NCBI GenBank assembly: GCA_024233115.1 | Contig: JACKQB010000005.1 | Location: 186,001 to 250,000 of the forward strand | Reading direction: 5' to 3' | From: Akkermansiaceae bacterium | GTDB taxonomy: Bacteria > Verrucomicrobiota > Verrucomicrobiia > Verrucomicrobiales > Akkermansiaceae | Length of the DNA stretch: 64,000 bases | Part shown: positions 52,838 to 61,587 of the stretch, piece by piece | Position numbering within the stretch: position 1 is the stretch's first letter | Layout: every line of letters begins with the position of its first letter | Program-made: the position numbers and the translations under genes | Notes under the pieces: generated by a model | The model's input: only the letters and a program-made list of their open reading frames with translations | Told to the model about the DNA's origin: nothing | Databases searched by the model: none

Positions 52838-55068
52838 AAAATTCTCGAAAACCATTCCCCTGTGCCTCGATTCTAGGCTCCTTCCTCCTCGCGTTCACCT
52901 TACCGGCTTCCGCCGCACAAATGCCGGACGCCTACGACGTCATTTGGGACTCCCCGAGCGACAACTCACGCGGCTCCATGCCGATCGGCAATGGTGACAT
53001 CGGCGCCAACGTCTGGGTTGAGCCATCTGGAGACATCGTGCTTCTGCTTTCAAAAACAGATTCCTTTGACGAGTTTAATCGCTTGCTCAAGCTGGGTCGC
53101 GTCCGCATTAGCCTATCGCCCAAAATCAACCTGGACAAGGCATCGTTCAAATGGCGGCTGAACCTGGCTGAAGGGCACATTTACATCACCGACGGCAAGA
53201 CGAAAATCCGCGTCTGGATCGATGCCAATAATCCCGTGGTGCAGGTGGACGTGGTAAGCGAGACGCCGATTTCCGTAAAGGCAACAACTGAAATCTGGCG
53301 CACGGAAAAAAGAAAGCTCGACCGCCGAGAAGGTGGCGAGAGAGAAGAAACATCCTGCGCTTACAATCGCCCAGAAAAAAAACTCGTCAATCCGGACATT
53401 ATTCTCCCTCACGGCAAAAACGAAATCACCTGGTGCCACCACAATCTCGAATCCCAATGGCGCGCCAACCTCGAACTCACCGCCCTCGGCGATCAGGTGG
53501 ACAAGATGACGGATCCCGTTCTGCACCGCACATTCGGCGTGGTCATGCGCGGCGACGGCTTTTCCGCCGCCTCCGGCACCGAGTTGAAAACAACAAAGCC
53601 GACCAAGCGATTCAGCCTGCAATGTTTCGCCCTCACCAACATTTCCGATTCGCCGCAATCATGGAAAAATGCGACGGACGCCATGGCAAGCAAAATGGAT
53701 TCGGACACGACGAAACGCTTCGCCGCGCACAGTGCCTGGTGGAAATCATTTTGGAATCGCAGTCACATTTACATCACATCCGGAGCGGACGCCAAAGTCG
53801 TTTCCGAGGCCTACATCTTGCAAAGATACGTCAACGCCTGTGGCGGTCGCGGCGCTCTGCCCATCAAGTTTAACGGCACGATCTTCACCGTAGATCAAGT
53901 ATTCGACGCCGACTTCCGCCGCTGGGGTGGTGCGTACTGGTGGCAGAATACCCGTCTGCCGTATTGGAGCATGCTGTATTCCGGCGACTACGACCTCATG
54001 ACTTCCATGTTTGACATGTATACCGCCATGCTGCCCTTGCGCGAAGCAGCGACGAAAAAATACTACAATCACGAAGGCGCGTTTTTCCCAGAAACCCTCT
54101 ATTTCTGGGGCAACTACACCGACGATAATTACGGCATAGACCGCACGAACAAACCGGACGGCCTGACCGACAATGAATACATCCGCCGCTACTGGCAAGG
54201 CGGGATAGAGCTGGTCGGTATGGCGCTCGATTACTACGACGGCACGCAAGACAAAGCATTTCTCGAAAAGACATTGTTGCCGCTGGCAAAATCGGTCACT
54301 CTGTTTTTTGACCAACATTGGAAACGTGGCGACGACGGAAAGATTTTCTACTCACCTGCGCAGTCTCTCGAGACTTGGTGGTCAGCGGAAAACCCGACGC
54401 CAGAAATTGCCGGCATGCGCTACTTGATCCCGCGCTTGCTAGAACTCCCCGCAGATGCGCAAACGAAGGAGAGGTGGAAAAAACAACTCGCCGACCAGCC
54501 AAACATCCCGACGCAAGTCATAGACGGGAAGACCTATGTGCTGCCGGCGGACAAGTTCAGCAACTGTAAAAACTCCGAAAACCCGGAGCTCTACGCCGTC
54601 TTTCCATACCGGCTTTACACCCTCGCCCACGGCGATGAGAAAGTGGAGATCGGACGCAATACATTCAGCGTGCGCCGCAACCGCGACAATGGCGGCTGGC
54701 AACAGCAACCCATTCAATCCGCCCTCCTGGGTCTCGGCAAGGAATCACAGCAACTCGTCTCCCAACGCGCCAGAGGAAAAGCCGGCGGCTATCGTTTCCC
54801 CGGCTTCTACGGCCCGAACTACGATTGGACGCCCGACCAGGATCAGATCGGCGTTTTCCAAATCGGCCTTCAATACATGCTGATGCAGTGCGAAGGAGAA
54901 AAAATCATCCTCTTGCCTGCATGGCCCAGGGACTGGGACACATCCTTCAAACTCCACGCCCCCGGAAAAACCATTGTCGAAGGCGAAGTTAGAAACGGGA
55001 AAGTCGTTAAACTCAAAGTCACCCCGGAATCACGCCGCAAAGACGTGACAATCTGCCCCGCGCAGTAA
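52834..55068 (+). CDS. DUF5703 / six-hairpin glycosidase-like secreted protein
   Basis: 744 residues from ATG 52834, which overlaps the GH89 stop (ATGA), so the two are translationally coupled. Signal peptide SILGSFLLAFTLPASAA. N-terminal motif GSMPIGNGDIGANVWVEPSGDIVLLLSKTDSFDEFNRLLKLGRV is that of DUF5703-type proteins, which resemble the beta-sandwich of GH95-like enzymes. The (alpha/alpha)6 part includes WGGAYWWQNTRLPYWSMLYSGDYDLMTSMF and LETWWSAENPTPEIAGMRYL. Activity is undemonstrated here; a glycosidase role is inferred from fold and partner gene. Confidence 0.87.
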   Translation: MKNSRKPFPCASILGSFLLAFTLPASAAQMPDAYDVIWDSPSDNSRGSMPIGNGDIGANVWVEPSGDIVLLLSKTDSFDEFNRLLKLGRVRISLSPKINLDKASFKWRLNLAEGHIYITDGKTKIRVWIDANNPVVQVDVVSETPISVKATTEIWRTEKRKLDRREGGEREETSCAYNRPEKKLVNPDIILPHGKNEITWCHHNLESQWRANLELTALGDQVDKMTDPVLHRTFGVVMRGDGFSAASGTELKTTKPTKRFSLQCFALTNISDSPQSWKNATDAMASKMDSDTTKRFAAHSAWWKSFWNRSHIYITSGADAKVVSEAYILQRYVNACGGRGALPIKFNGTIFTVDQVFDADFRRWGGAYWWQNTRLPYWSMLYSGDYDLMTSMFDMYTAMLPLREAATKKYYNHEGAFFPETLYFWGNYTDDNYGIDRTNKPDGLTDNEYIRRYWQGGIELVGMALDYYDGTQDKAFLEKTLLPLAKSVTLFFDQHWKRGDDGKIFYSPAQSLETWWSAENPTPEIAGMRYLIPRLLELPADAQTKERWKKQLADQPNIPTQVIDGKTYVLPADKFSNCKNSENPELYAVFPYRLYTLAHGDEKVEIGRNTFSVRRNRDNGGWQQQPIQSALLGLGKESQQLVSQRARGKAGGYRFPGFYGPNYDWTPDQDQIGVFQIGLQYMLMQCEGEKIILLPAWPRDWDTSFKLHAPGKTIVEGEVRNGKVVKLKVTPESRRKDVTICPAQ

Positions 55069-55229
55069 GTGCTTTTTTCTTTGATCCCGGTGCCCGGCCT
55101 GGGGGAGATGGCCTTCTCCCCAAGGCGCGGGATGCGGGGATGGTAGGACAGTATGATTCCGGGGCAGGCGGCTGGGACAGGTGAAAACCAGCCGCGATGA
55201 CTTTCCTGCGGCGCGGGACCGTGTGCTCC

Positions 55230-55904
55230 TTAGCCTTTACGGCGGCGGAGTATCAGGGCAAGCCCGCCCAGGCCGAGAAGCGCTGCGGACGACGGCTCGG
55301 GCACCGCGACGAGCAGAATGGAGTTGAAGGTGGCACGTTGGGCACCTGAGGGGCGAAACATCTTCACTGTATGACTTGTCAGATCCGCCGTGAAGTAAAC
55401 CTCTTCAACCACACCAGTGTCGTCACCGTAGTTCACGCCGGTGTGGAGCTGGGTGCTCACGCCATTTGGATTAAAGTAAAGGGAGTGGCCACGCAGGGGG
55501 TTGTTGCCTATGTCATGCTGGGAAGTCATCAACAGCTGGTACTGCCGACCCACGATTAGGTTGTTCAACGTAATCACACCACCGGCACCATTGAAGTCAG
55601 TATTCATTCCGTTCTCCATCAGGGTAGCCAGGCCACCCGTGTAATGGGCTGCGGTAGCGGAGCTGCTCATTGCGTTAGGGAATTCCGCGATGACGATGTC
55701 CGTGGGTTGGGAGGTGCTGTAAAGCACACCACCCACGGTGGCTGACGCCGTGCCATTCGCGTTCCAGGCATGCACGACAGAGGTGTAGAGCGCGTTTGGA
55801 GTCAGGTTGGCATCGGTTACGGCGAGTGTCGAGGATGCCGTGACAGCAGCCTGCGATGTCGCGGCAAGCGCGAGGAAAGAGAGGGTCGTTATTGTTTTTT
55901 TCAT
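55230..55904 (-). CDS. PEP-CTERM protein
   Basis: 224 residues; signal peptide TTLSFLALAATSQAA. The mature region is beta-rich (ATVGGVLYSTSQPTDIVIAEF, GGVITLNNLIVGRQYQLLMTSQHD, EEVYFTADLTSHTVKMF). The tail is VPEPSSAALLGLGGLALILRRRKG. No catalytic motif. Isolated from the neighbouring glycosidase genes by promoters on both sides. Confidence 0.87.
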   Translation of the reverse strand: MKKTITTLSFLALAATSQAAVTASSTLAVTDANLTPNALYTSVVHAWNANGTASATVGGVLYSTSQPTDIVIAEFPNAMSSSATAAHYTGGLATLMENGMNTDFNGAGGVITLNNLIVGRQYQLLMTSQHDIGNNPLRGHSLYFNPNGVSTQLHTGVNYGDDTGVVEEVYFTADLTSHTVKMFRPSGAQRATFNSILLVAVPEPSSAALLGLGGLALILRRRKG

Positions 55905-56277
55905 GGGAATGGTTTTGTTTGACGGGGTTTTACGTAGGCAACAGGGGCGCGGTTCTCGTAAAAAAACGAACGTTTATATGCACATGTCCCTACCAGAGGA
56001 GTTGGCAATATGTCAATAAGAAACGAGAAAAGCAATCTCAAAATGCTGTCTATTTGTCCCAGGTTGTAAGTTCGTCATGACGAAGCATGACTCTCTCCTC
56101 TACATTCTCTGCACCCTGCCTCATGGTCGGTGTGGGCCTTTAACGATAGACCGACCTAAAACACACTGGAAAAATCACAGCAATATCGAACTTGAGATTG
56201 ACATAGGAGATCTACTCTGACTGAATTTAAGGCAATGGTTTTCCCGAAACCGAACTGATAGCAAAAACACATCAGAT
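55905..56277. other. Intergenic between divergent PEP-CTERM genes
   Basis: About 370 bp, AT-rich, containing the promoters of both neighbours. No recognised operator; the AAAAAACG near 55960 is only a short A run. Confidence 0.4.
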
Positions 56278-56887
56278 ATGAAAAAACCAATTCTTGCCGC
56301 CGCTCTCATAAGTTCTGTCATTGCCCCCTCGTCATCAGCAGCCATATCGCTTGTTGCAGGGGCAACTGCCGGGCCACACATGTTTATTGGCAACACCACC
56401 ACAAGTAAATGGAATACAGTCCCCGCTGGAGCTTTTGCGAATGTCTACTGGGATGCCGATGCTGATGACATTTTTGGCGAAACAGCCATCAGTGAAAATT
56501 CTGGCAACGCTGTTGGAACACTCGGTTTTACCATCAATATTACGGATGGCAGTTCATATAACTTTGCAATCGAAGGCTTCTCTATAGCGGATCCTACTAG
56601 TATTTTCGCTGAATTTGATATTCATAAAACCGACAGCAGCATCGAGAGACTTACCGTTGCCCAGGGAATCACTAAATCTTTCACCGATTCAAATGGTGAC
56701 AAGTGGGAGGTAAGTTATGCATTTACGGCGGGAGGATATGGAGATGTCGTCAAAAACATTGATAGTGTGCCAGGCGGTGCAGCAATGATCACAAAAGCGT
56801 CCTTACCTTCACCGCTGTTCCCGAGCCGTCTTCCATAGCGCTGCTCGGGCTCGGCGGACTTGCCTTGATCCTGCGTCGTCGCAAATA
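56278..56887 (+). pseudogene. PEP-CTERM gene with sorting signal shifted out of frame
   Basis: Codons 1 to about 170 give a secreted beta-rich protein (signal peptide KKPILAAALISSVIAPSSSAA; GDKWEVSYAFTAGGYGDVVKN). The frame then ends ITKASLPSPLFPSRLP at TAG 56836-56838. In the neighbouring frame the DNA from 56805 reads TFTAVPEPSSIALLGLGGLALILRRRK and stops at TAG 56885-56887. The signal is intact but one frame away. A single-base indel between roughly 56740 and 56805 would explain it. As it stands the product is secreted without a sorting signal. Confidence 0.72.
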
Positions 56888-57090
56888 GCCCCTTTTCCTG
56901 CTCCCTTCTTTCCGGTATTAGGAGACAGCCTTTAACGGTGGTAATCGGCTCTGTTCATCCACCGGAGGAAGTCGATATAGCGTATAAGTCGATGTCGGAA
57001 ATTGAACCCGGATGATGCTGGTTTCACGGCTTTTCCCGGAAATGAACTGCACATTCCGGGTGGAAGCGGGGTAGGTGGTTTGTCGGCTCT

Positions 57091-59940
57091 TTAACGAGGG
57101 AGAGTGAGGGTCTCTACCCCGTGTGGGGGCAGGGTGATGGTTTTGTCCTCCTTGTTGGGGCGCGTTAACGTGACTTTCTCCGGCTGGTCGGAGAGCGAGC
57201 GCAGCGAAACGCGCAGACCGTCGGCTTGGGCCTTGACGCCCGCGATGACCACTTGCGGGTTGTCGATGCGCACAGGTGGGGTGATGTTGAGGGCGTTTTG
57301 GGTGGTGGTGGCAAGTAGGGGGCGCGCCTGTTCGGTGCCGAAGCGGTTGGCGTCGGCTGCGTTGTAATCCCCGACATGCGGCAGGATGGCGTAGCGGAAG
57401 CGGAGGACTCCCGACTGGCTCAGCTGGAAGTTGGTGTGCCAGTGGTTGTTGAGTGCCCAGGAGTAAATGGTGGCGGTTTGGGGAAGCTCGCGCAGCCATT
57501 CGGGAGAGCCCGACGCGGGGCCAAGTATGTTGGCAGTCATCGTACCCACCTGGAAGAGGGGTGCGTCGGGGCTCACCCAGGTGACTCCTCCCTGCGGACC
57601 CGAGATGTCGAGCCAGCGTTGGAAGCAGATCCAGTTGCGGTTGGCTTCGGGGAAAAAGTCCTTGTCCACCTGCACCACGCCCCAGGGGATATCCATGCGG
57701 ATGACGGGGTTGGCGACATCAAAGGCAAAGCCAAAATGCACGCCTTCTTTTTCTCTCACGTCGAGCTTGTCGAGGGTGTCGATGATTTCCACCCGGGGGT
57801 TATTGGCCAGCAGGCGGATTTCGCGTTTGAGCCAAACGCAGCCCGGCGCCTGGCTCTCGACCATGAGCGAAATGACCGAGGGTCCTTTTTCTAAAATACG
57901 GATTTTGACCGCTTGCGGGTGTTCCGCTTGCTCGGGTTTTTGTCCGCCGCGCAGGTAGGAAAAGCTGTTGGCGCCTTCTTTTACAAACTCCTTGCCCGCG
58001 TGGGTGATACTTGCGATGTCTCCGGTCCCGGGATTCAAGGAGACGCGGACGATGCCATTGTCGAGTGTCGTCTCAGTGACTTTGAGCGCGGAGCCTGGCT
58101 GCGGCGCTTCCTTGCCCAGACGGTAGGACTTTGCTCCCATCGCCGGTACGGAGTCCGCCCAAAAGACCCGCGAGCCATCGGAGAGTTTTTGGGTCGGCAG
58201 GGGATTTCCTTTTTCATCGGTGATGCCCTCCACCCCGTCGGGCAAGGTCACGAGTCCCGGGCGATCCCAGGAGAGCGTGTTAAAGACGGTGAGGAATTTC
58301 CCTTGCGGATCGCTGACAGGTGCCAGGGCACGCTTGAGAAGTGTTTCGCTGTCGCGCCGCGCGTTTTCAAAAAAGGCAAACTTCTCGCGCAGAATGTCGC
58401 CGCTGATGGGTTGCTGATCGGGTCGGGAATAGCACCAGGTGTGCTCCGAGCCCATGAGCACATTGCGCCACGCGGCATCGAACGCGTCGCGGGGAGCGGG
58501 GGTGCCGGGTTGCAGCATCGCCCAGAGCACTTCGTTTTGAATGAGCAGCTCCTTGCTGTTGCGGTTCATAGCCGTCTGCTTGGCAGCGGTGCCTAGGCCA
58601 TCGGTCCAGCATTCGGTGAACTCGCCGCGCCGCGTAGGAATGACTGCGCCATATTTCTTGTCAAAGGTCTCCATGATTTCGTCGGAGGTGGCAATGACCA
58701 GATGCGGATAGGCGTATTCCTCGTTCCAGCTTTTTACCGCGTCGGGCAGATCCGCGTCGATGGGCATGTTGTCCGCCATTGCCCAGGACATGGGGAAAAT
58801 GTCGTAGGGGTATTTGGGATTCCTTTCCAAGGCGGCGAGTGTTGGCCAGAGATAGGCATCGATGAATTTCTCGCGTGGATTGTCTGTTTTGATGATGACG
58901 GGCAGCTTGCTGCGGTCGGTCTGTCCCATCATCTGCGGCCAGAAATGTTTCCCTTTGATATCTGCCCCCGGGCCATATCCGCCCGGTTGGATGCAGAGCA
59001 CCTTGGACTTGCCATCGGGGCCCTGCCACCAGAACGGGTAAAAGGAAAGGTCGTTGGTGCGGCCGATGCGGTCGCCCCAGTTGATAAACATCAGCACATA
59101 GGGAATGTCGTGCTGCGCCGCCGCCGTGACCGTTCCCCAGCTCATGCCCGGCACATCGACTTGCATGAGGGTCTTGAATTTTCTGCCCGTCATCCTGCCT
59201 ATTTCTTGCGCGGGCCCAAAAAAGGCATCAAACTCCTCGTCGGCGGAAACCGAGGTGTTGTCGTTGATGTAGCCCGCCCCCACGTGAATGATTCCTTCGG
59301 CAATGGCTTTGAGCATCGCGTCTTTTTCCTCCCGCGTGCCATTGGCCAGTGTGCGCTCGGCGGGCCAAGCGACCTCGGTGTCCCACTTGAAGCGGGCGTC
59401 CTTGGGGTAATGCGCCGTGGCACGCGCCAGCTTGATGGCCTGCTGGATGTTGTTGCGGTGGATATACTCGACGTTGGCATGGGTGTTGGTGTAGCCGATG
59501 TCCACGTGGGAGTGGGGTAAGATATACACCGTCCACTGTCGTTTGGCGGCGACCTCAATGGAGGCGTCGCGCTTGTTTCCACCTGATTGGAGGCGGAGCT
59601 TTACCTGCGCGGCCTTCTCGACGGAAACCCCTGCCGGAAGCAAAACCGCCACCTGCTCCCGTCCCTCGGCCGAGGCCTCAAAGTGAAACACCTCCGCCTT
59701 GCCGCCATCGGCGGCAACATGGACATCGGCGGCATCAAAGAGCTTGCTTTGCTCAAAGCGCACAATCAACTCGCGTCCGGCCTGTCCGTCGGCGCGGTGG
59801 CGATAGACCCCGCTGTCTTCGGCGCGAATGCATGTGGGGAAGGGATGGTTCCCAGCGGCAATCGTCCGCAAACCGCCGCCAAAAAACGACAGTGCGCAGG
59901 CGCATAGGATGATCTTTTTGAATGATGGTTTTTTCATCAT
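57091..59940 (-). CDS. Secreted GH38-type alpha-mannosidase
   Basis: 949 residues; signal peptide KIILCACALSFFGGGLRTIAAG. Glycoside hydrolase 38 core: YILPHSH145VD147IGYTNTHANV with the zinc-binding H-x-D, MQVD262VPGMSWG where Asp262 fits the nucleophile of the family (normally in DPFGHS), then the alpha-mannosidase middle domain and C-terminal beta-sandwich domains (VKIRILEKGPSVISLMVESQAPG, MDIPWGVVQVDKDFF). The motif varies from the canonical DPFGHS. It should cleave alpha-mannose linkages; linkage preference is not visible. It stands alone between two PEP-CTERM genes. Confidence 0.9.
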   Translation of the reverse strand: MMKKPSFKKIILCACALSFFGGGLRTIAAGNHPFPTCIRAEDSGVYRHRADGQAGRELIVRFEQSKLFDAADVHVAADGGKAEVFHFEASAEGREQVAVLLPAGVSVEKAAQVKLRLQSGGNKRDASIEVAAKRQWTVYILPHSHVDIGYTNTHANVEYIHRNNIQQAIKLARATAHYPKDARFKWDTEVAWPAERTLANGTREEKDAMLKAIAEGIIHVGAGYINDNTSVSADEEFDAFFGPAQEIGRMTGRKFKTLMQVDVPGMSWGTVTAAAQHDIPYVLMFINWGDRIGRTNDLSFYPFWWQGPDGKSKVLCIQPGGYGPGADIKGKHFWPQMMGQTDRSKLPVIIKTDNPREKFIDAYLWPTLAALERNPKYPYDIFPMSWAMADNMPIDADLPDAVKSWNEEYAYPHLVIATSDEIMETFDKKYGAVIPTRRGEFTECWTDGLGTAAKQTAMNRNSKELLIQNEVLWAMLQPGTPAPRDAFDAAWRNVLMGSEHTWCYSRPDQQPISGDILREKFAFFENARRDSETLLKRALAPVSDPQGKFLTVFNTLSWDRPGLVTLPDGVEGITDEKGNPLPTQKLSDGSRVFWADSVPAMGAKSYRLGKEAPQPGSALKVTETTLDNGIVRVSLNPGTGDIASITHAGKEFVKEGANSFSYLRGGQKPEQAEHPQAVKIRILEKGPSVISLMVESQAPGCVWLKREIRLLANNPRVEIIDTLDKLDVREKEGVHFGFAFDVANPVIRMDIPWGVVQVDKDFFPEANRNWICFQRWLDISGPQGGVTWVSPDAPLFQVGTMTANILGPASGSPEWLRELPQTATIYSWALNNHWHTNFQLSQSGVLRFRYAILPHVGDYNAADANRFGTEQARPLLATTTQNALNITPPVRIDNPQVVIAGVKAQADGLRVSLRSLSDQPEKVTLTRPNKEDKTITLPPHGVETLTLPR

Positions 59941-60038
59941 GGTATTAATGGGTTGGCATGTACTTCCATCTGTTCACTTCAACATACATCACAGAAACGC
60001 CTTGCTTTCATGAGATGCCGCTAAAACGATCAAACGGA

Positions 60039-60069
60039 GAAAACCCCGGCCCGACTGGCGGACCGGGGT
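60039..60069 (-). terminator. Terminator-like hairpin upstream of GH38 gene
   Basis: ACCCCGGCCCG-ACTG-GCGGACCGGGGT forms a long stem with minor mismatch; on the minus strand a TTTT run follows. No gene ends just before it, so it may mark a small unseen minus-strand transcript or be a relic of a lost gene. Confidence 0.55.
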
Positions 60070-60362
60070 CTCTTGGTTGGGTGTGGTTATTTGTGTGAAT
60101 CTTAGAGGTAGAGTCGTGTCCAAGTAATGAAGCAACCTAGCCTGATGATTGTCCCGGTGGCAAGAATTATTTTCAAGCTCCTGGCGCCTGGGAGAGGCAT
60201 GATCAGGCAGTGTGATAGAACATTCCTACGGACCTTTTCGCACACTTTACCGGGGAAAAAAGAGTGGTGTGGTCGCATCACTCAAGCCGGTCCCCTGAGG
60301 GGAGGCGTCAGTTGTTGGAGAAGCCGGTGTTGGGGGGCCTGTACAACGTAAGGGCGATGCAT
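60070..60362. other. Intergenic, between two minus-strand terminators
   Basis: About 290 bp (with flanks, 59941-60427) with no convincing coding frame on either strand. The two terminators at its ends are listed separately. Confidence 0.4.
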
Positions 60363-60403
60363 AAAAAATCCCATTCCAACCCGTTGAGCGGGCTGGATGG
60401 GAT
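60363..60403 (-). terminator. Rho-independent terminator of PEP-CTERM gene 60428
   Basis: Stem 60368-60383 / 60389-60403 (about 15 bp with one mismatch and a G-U) and, on the minus strand, a run of T (complement of 60363-60368). Confidence 0.82.
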
Positions 60404-60427
60404 GAAACAATAAATTGGCGGTGTAAT

Positions 60428-61108
60428 CTACCTGCGGCGGCGCAGAACCAGGGCAAGTCCGCCGAGTCCTAGCAGTGCGGCGGAAGAGGGTTCCGGCACG
60501 GCATTGATCGTGAAGTTTCTGTATTCAATTCCACCGCTCGTAGAAGTAATACGGAAATCGACGCTGGTGATTCCTGTATCCGTTAGGGTGAGGTCGATGG
60601 AATCAAAATTACCGCTGTTGCGCCCGTTGAACACGGTGGCTGCACCGGCTGGGTTATAGACCCCGCTGCCATTGATGGCATACACAACGCTGTAGCCCCG
60701 GCCGACACCATTGTTGCCAGTAGAGGCGCGTGCTTCAAACGTGAGGCTAGCGAGGTCGAAGGTTCCAGAGTTTGCTGAGACACCGAAGCTGAAGTAAGCA
60801 GTGCCTCCCGATCCCGGATCCGCGGTGACGGTTCCATAATTTGCGTTATGGGACTCACTGTTTCTAAAGCGGTATCCCCCAAATCCATCGGGGTTTAGGC
60901 CTCCCGTATTTGCGTTTGTTCTGAGCTCGGGATCGGTGGTGCCCGTGTAGCCAGCAGCCGTGGTAATGGTTGTTTTGCCGGTTATCCAGTTGATGCTTCC
61001 AGACGTAGTGGCATCGCTGTTAAATGACGCAATGTTATATAAAACCGCTGCCTGAGACGTAGCTAAGGTCAAAGCAATCGTTGCCAATATACCTGTTGTG
61101 ATTTTCAT
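60428..61108 (-). CDS. PEP-CTERM protein
   Basis: 226 residues from ATG 61108 (MKITTGILATIALTLATSQAA signal peptide). The mature region is a lectin-like beta protein: VLYNIASFNSDATTSGSINWITGKTTITT, YFSFGVSANSGTFDLASLTFEAR and VFNGRNSGNFDSIDLTLTDTGITSVDFRITS. The tail is AVPEPSSAALLGLGGLALVLRRRR. A pair of direct repeats at 61135-61182 lies in its leader. Confidence 0.88.
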   Translation of the reverse strand: MKITTGILATIALTLATSQAAVLYNIASFNSDATTSGSINWITGKTTITTAAGYTGTTDPELRTNANTGGLNPDGFGGYRFRNSESHNANYGTVTADPGSGGTAYFSFGVSANSGTFDLASLTFEARASTGNNGVGRGYSVVYAINGSGVYNPAGAATVFNGRNSGNFDSIDLTLTDTGITSVDFRITSTSGGIEYRNFTINAVPEPSSAALLGLGGLALVLRRRR

Positions 61109-61134
61109 TGTGTTATCGGAGATTGTTCCTTCCA

Positions 61135-61182
61135 AGCGAGAGGGACTCTATGGTTTCATAGCGAGAATGAGCCTATGGTTTC
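61135..61182. promoter_or_regulatory. Tandem 23-bp direct repeats in PEP-CTERM leader
   Basis: AGCGAGAGGGACTCTATGGT... (61135-61157) and AGCGAGAATGAGCCTATGGT... (61160-61182) repeat with a 25-bp period, 27-74 bp upstream of the minus-strand start at 61108. Such spacing fits two binding sites of one regulator. Confidence 0.45.
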
Positions 61183-61305
61183 TTGGAAAATTTGTCTAGA
61201 AAATAAGTTGAATAGGGTGTGGTTTTTTTCGGTGTTTTTGTGGTACTTTGAAAAAAGTGAACTTAAAGCCTGTGCGATTGAACGGGTGTGTAGAATCAGG
61301 CAGTG

Positions 61306-61539
61306 ATGAATACAAACAAATCACATACCACCGAAGTCTCCCAAGCGGAGTTAGAGTTACTTGAAGCGATGAGAGCCGCCCCCGTATTAACGCAACAAGT
61401 CACAGCCATACTTAAAGGTTTTGAAGCTGAAACTGACAAGGGAATGGATGCCTGTCAGGCAGAACTTCACGCAGTTGAACTCACCAGAACAGGACAACGG
61501 GACAGATCTTTTGGCAGGACAGCAATCTCCTGGCAGTGA
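61306..61539 (+). CDS. Small hypothetical protein, possibly truncated
   Basis: 77 residues from ATG 61306. The N-terminal half is helical and plausible (SQAELELLEAMRAAPVLTQQVTAILKGFEAETDKGMDACQAELHAV). The end (RTGQRDRSFGRTAISWQ) looks out of frame. Short helical proteins of the type 'xxLLExMRxxPxLxxRxxxIL' accompany transposase-like genes in related genomes, as I recall; none is visible here. It may be a remnant. Confidence 0.4.
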   Translation: MNTNKSHTTEVSQAELELLEAMRAAPVLTQQVTAILKGFEAETDKGMDACQAELHAVELTRTGQRDRSFGRTAISWQ

Positions 61540-61587
61540 GCTGAATCGGTGCTTCCTTCGCTGCGGTTTTTCACCCAGGCTCGGGTC

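Noticed and set aside
14937..56887. Programmed ribosomal frameshifting to explain the out-of-frame PEP-CTERM tails
   Set aside because: No slippery heptamer with downstream structure was found at either site; ordinary indels or a deletion explain them better.
57091..59940. Antisense frames over the GH38, GH29, nrdJ, tpl and creC genes
   Set aside because: Long GC-rich shadows on the opposite strand with no signal peptides, ribosome sites or recognisable domains.
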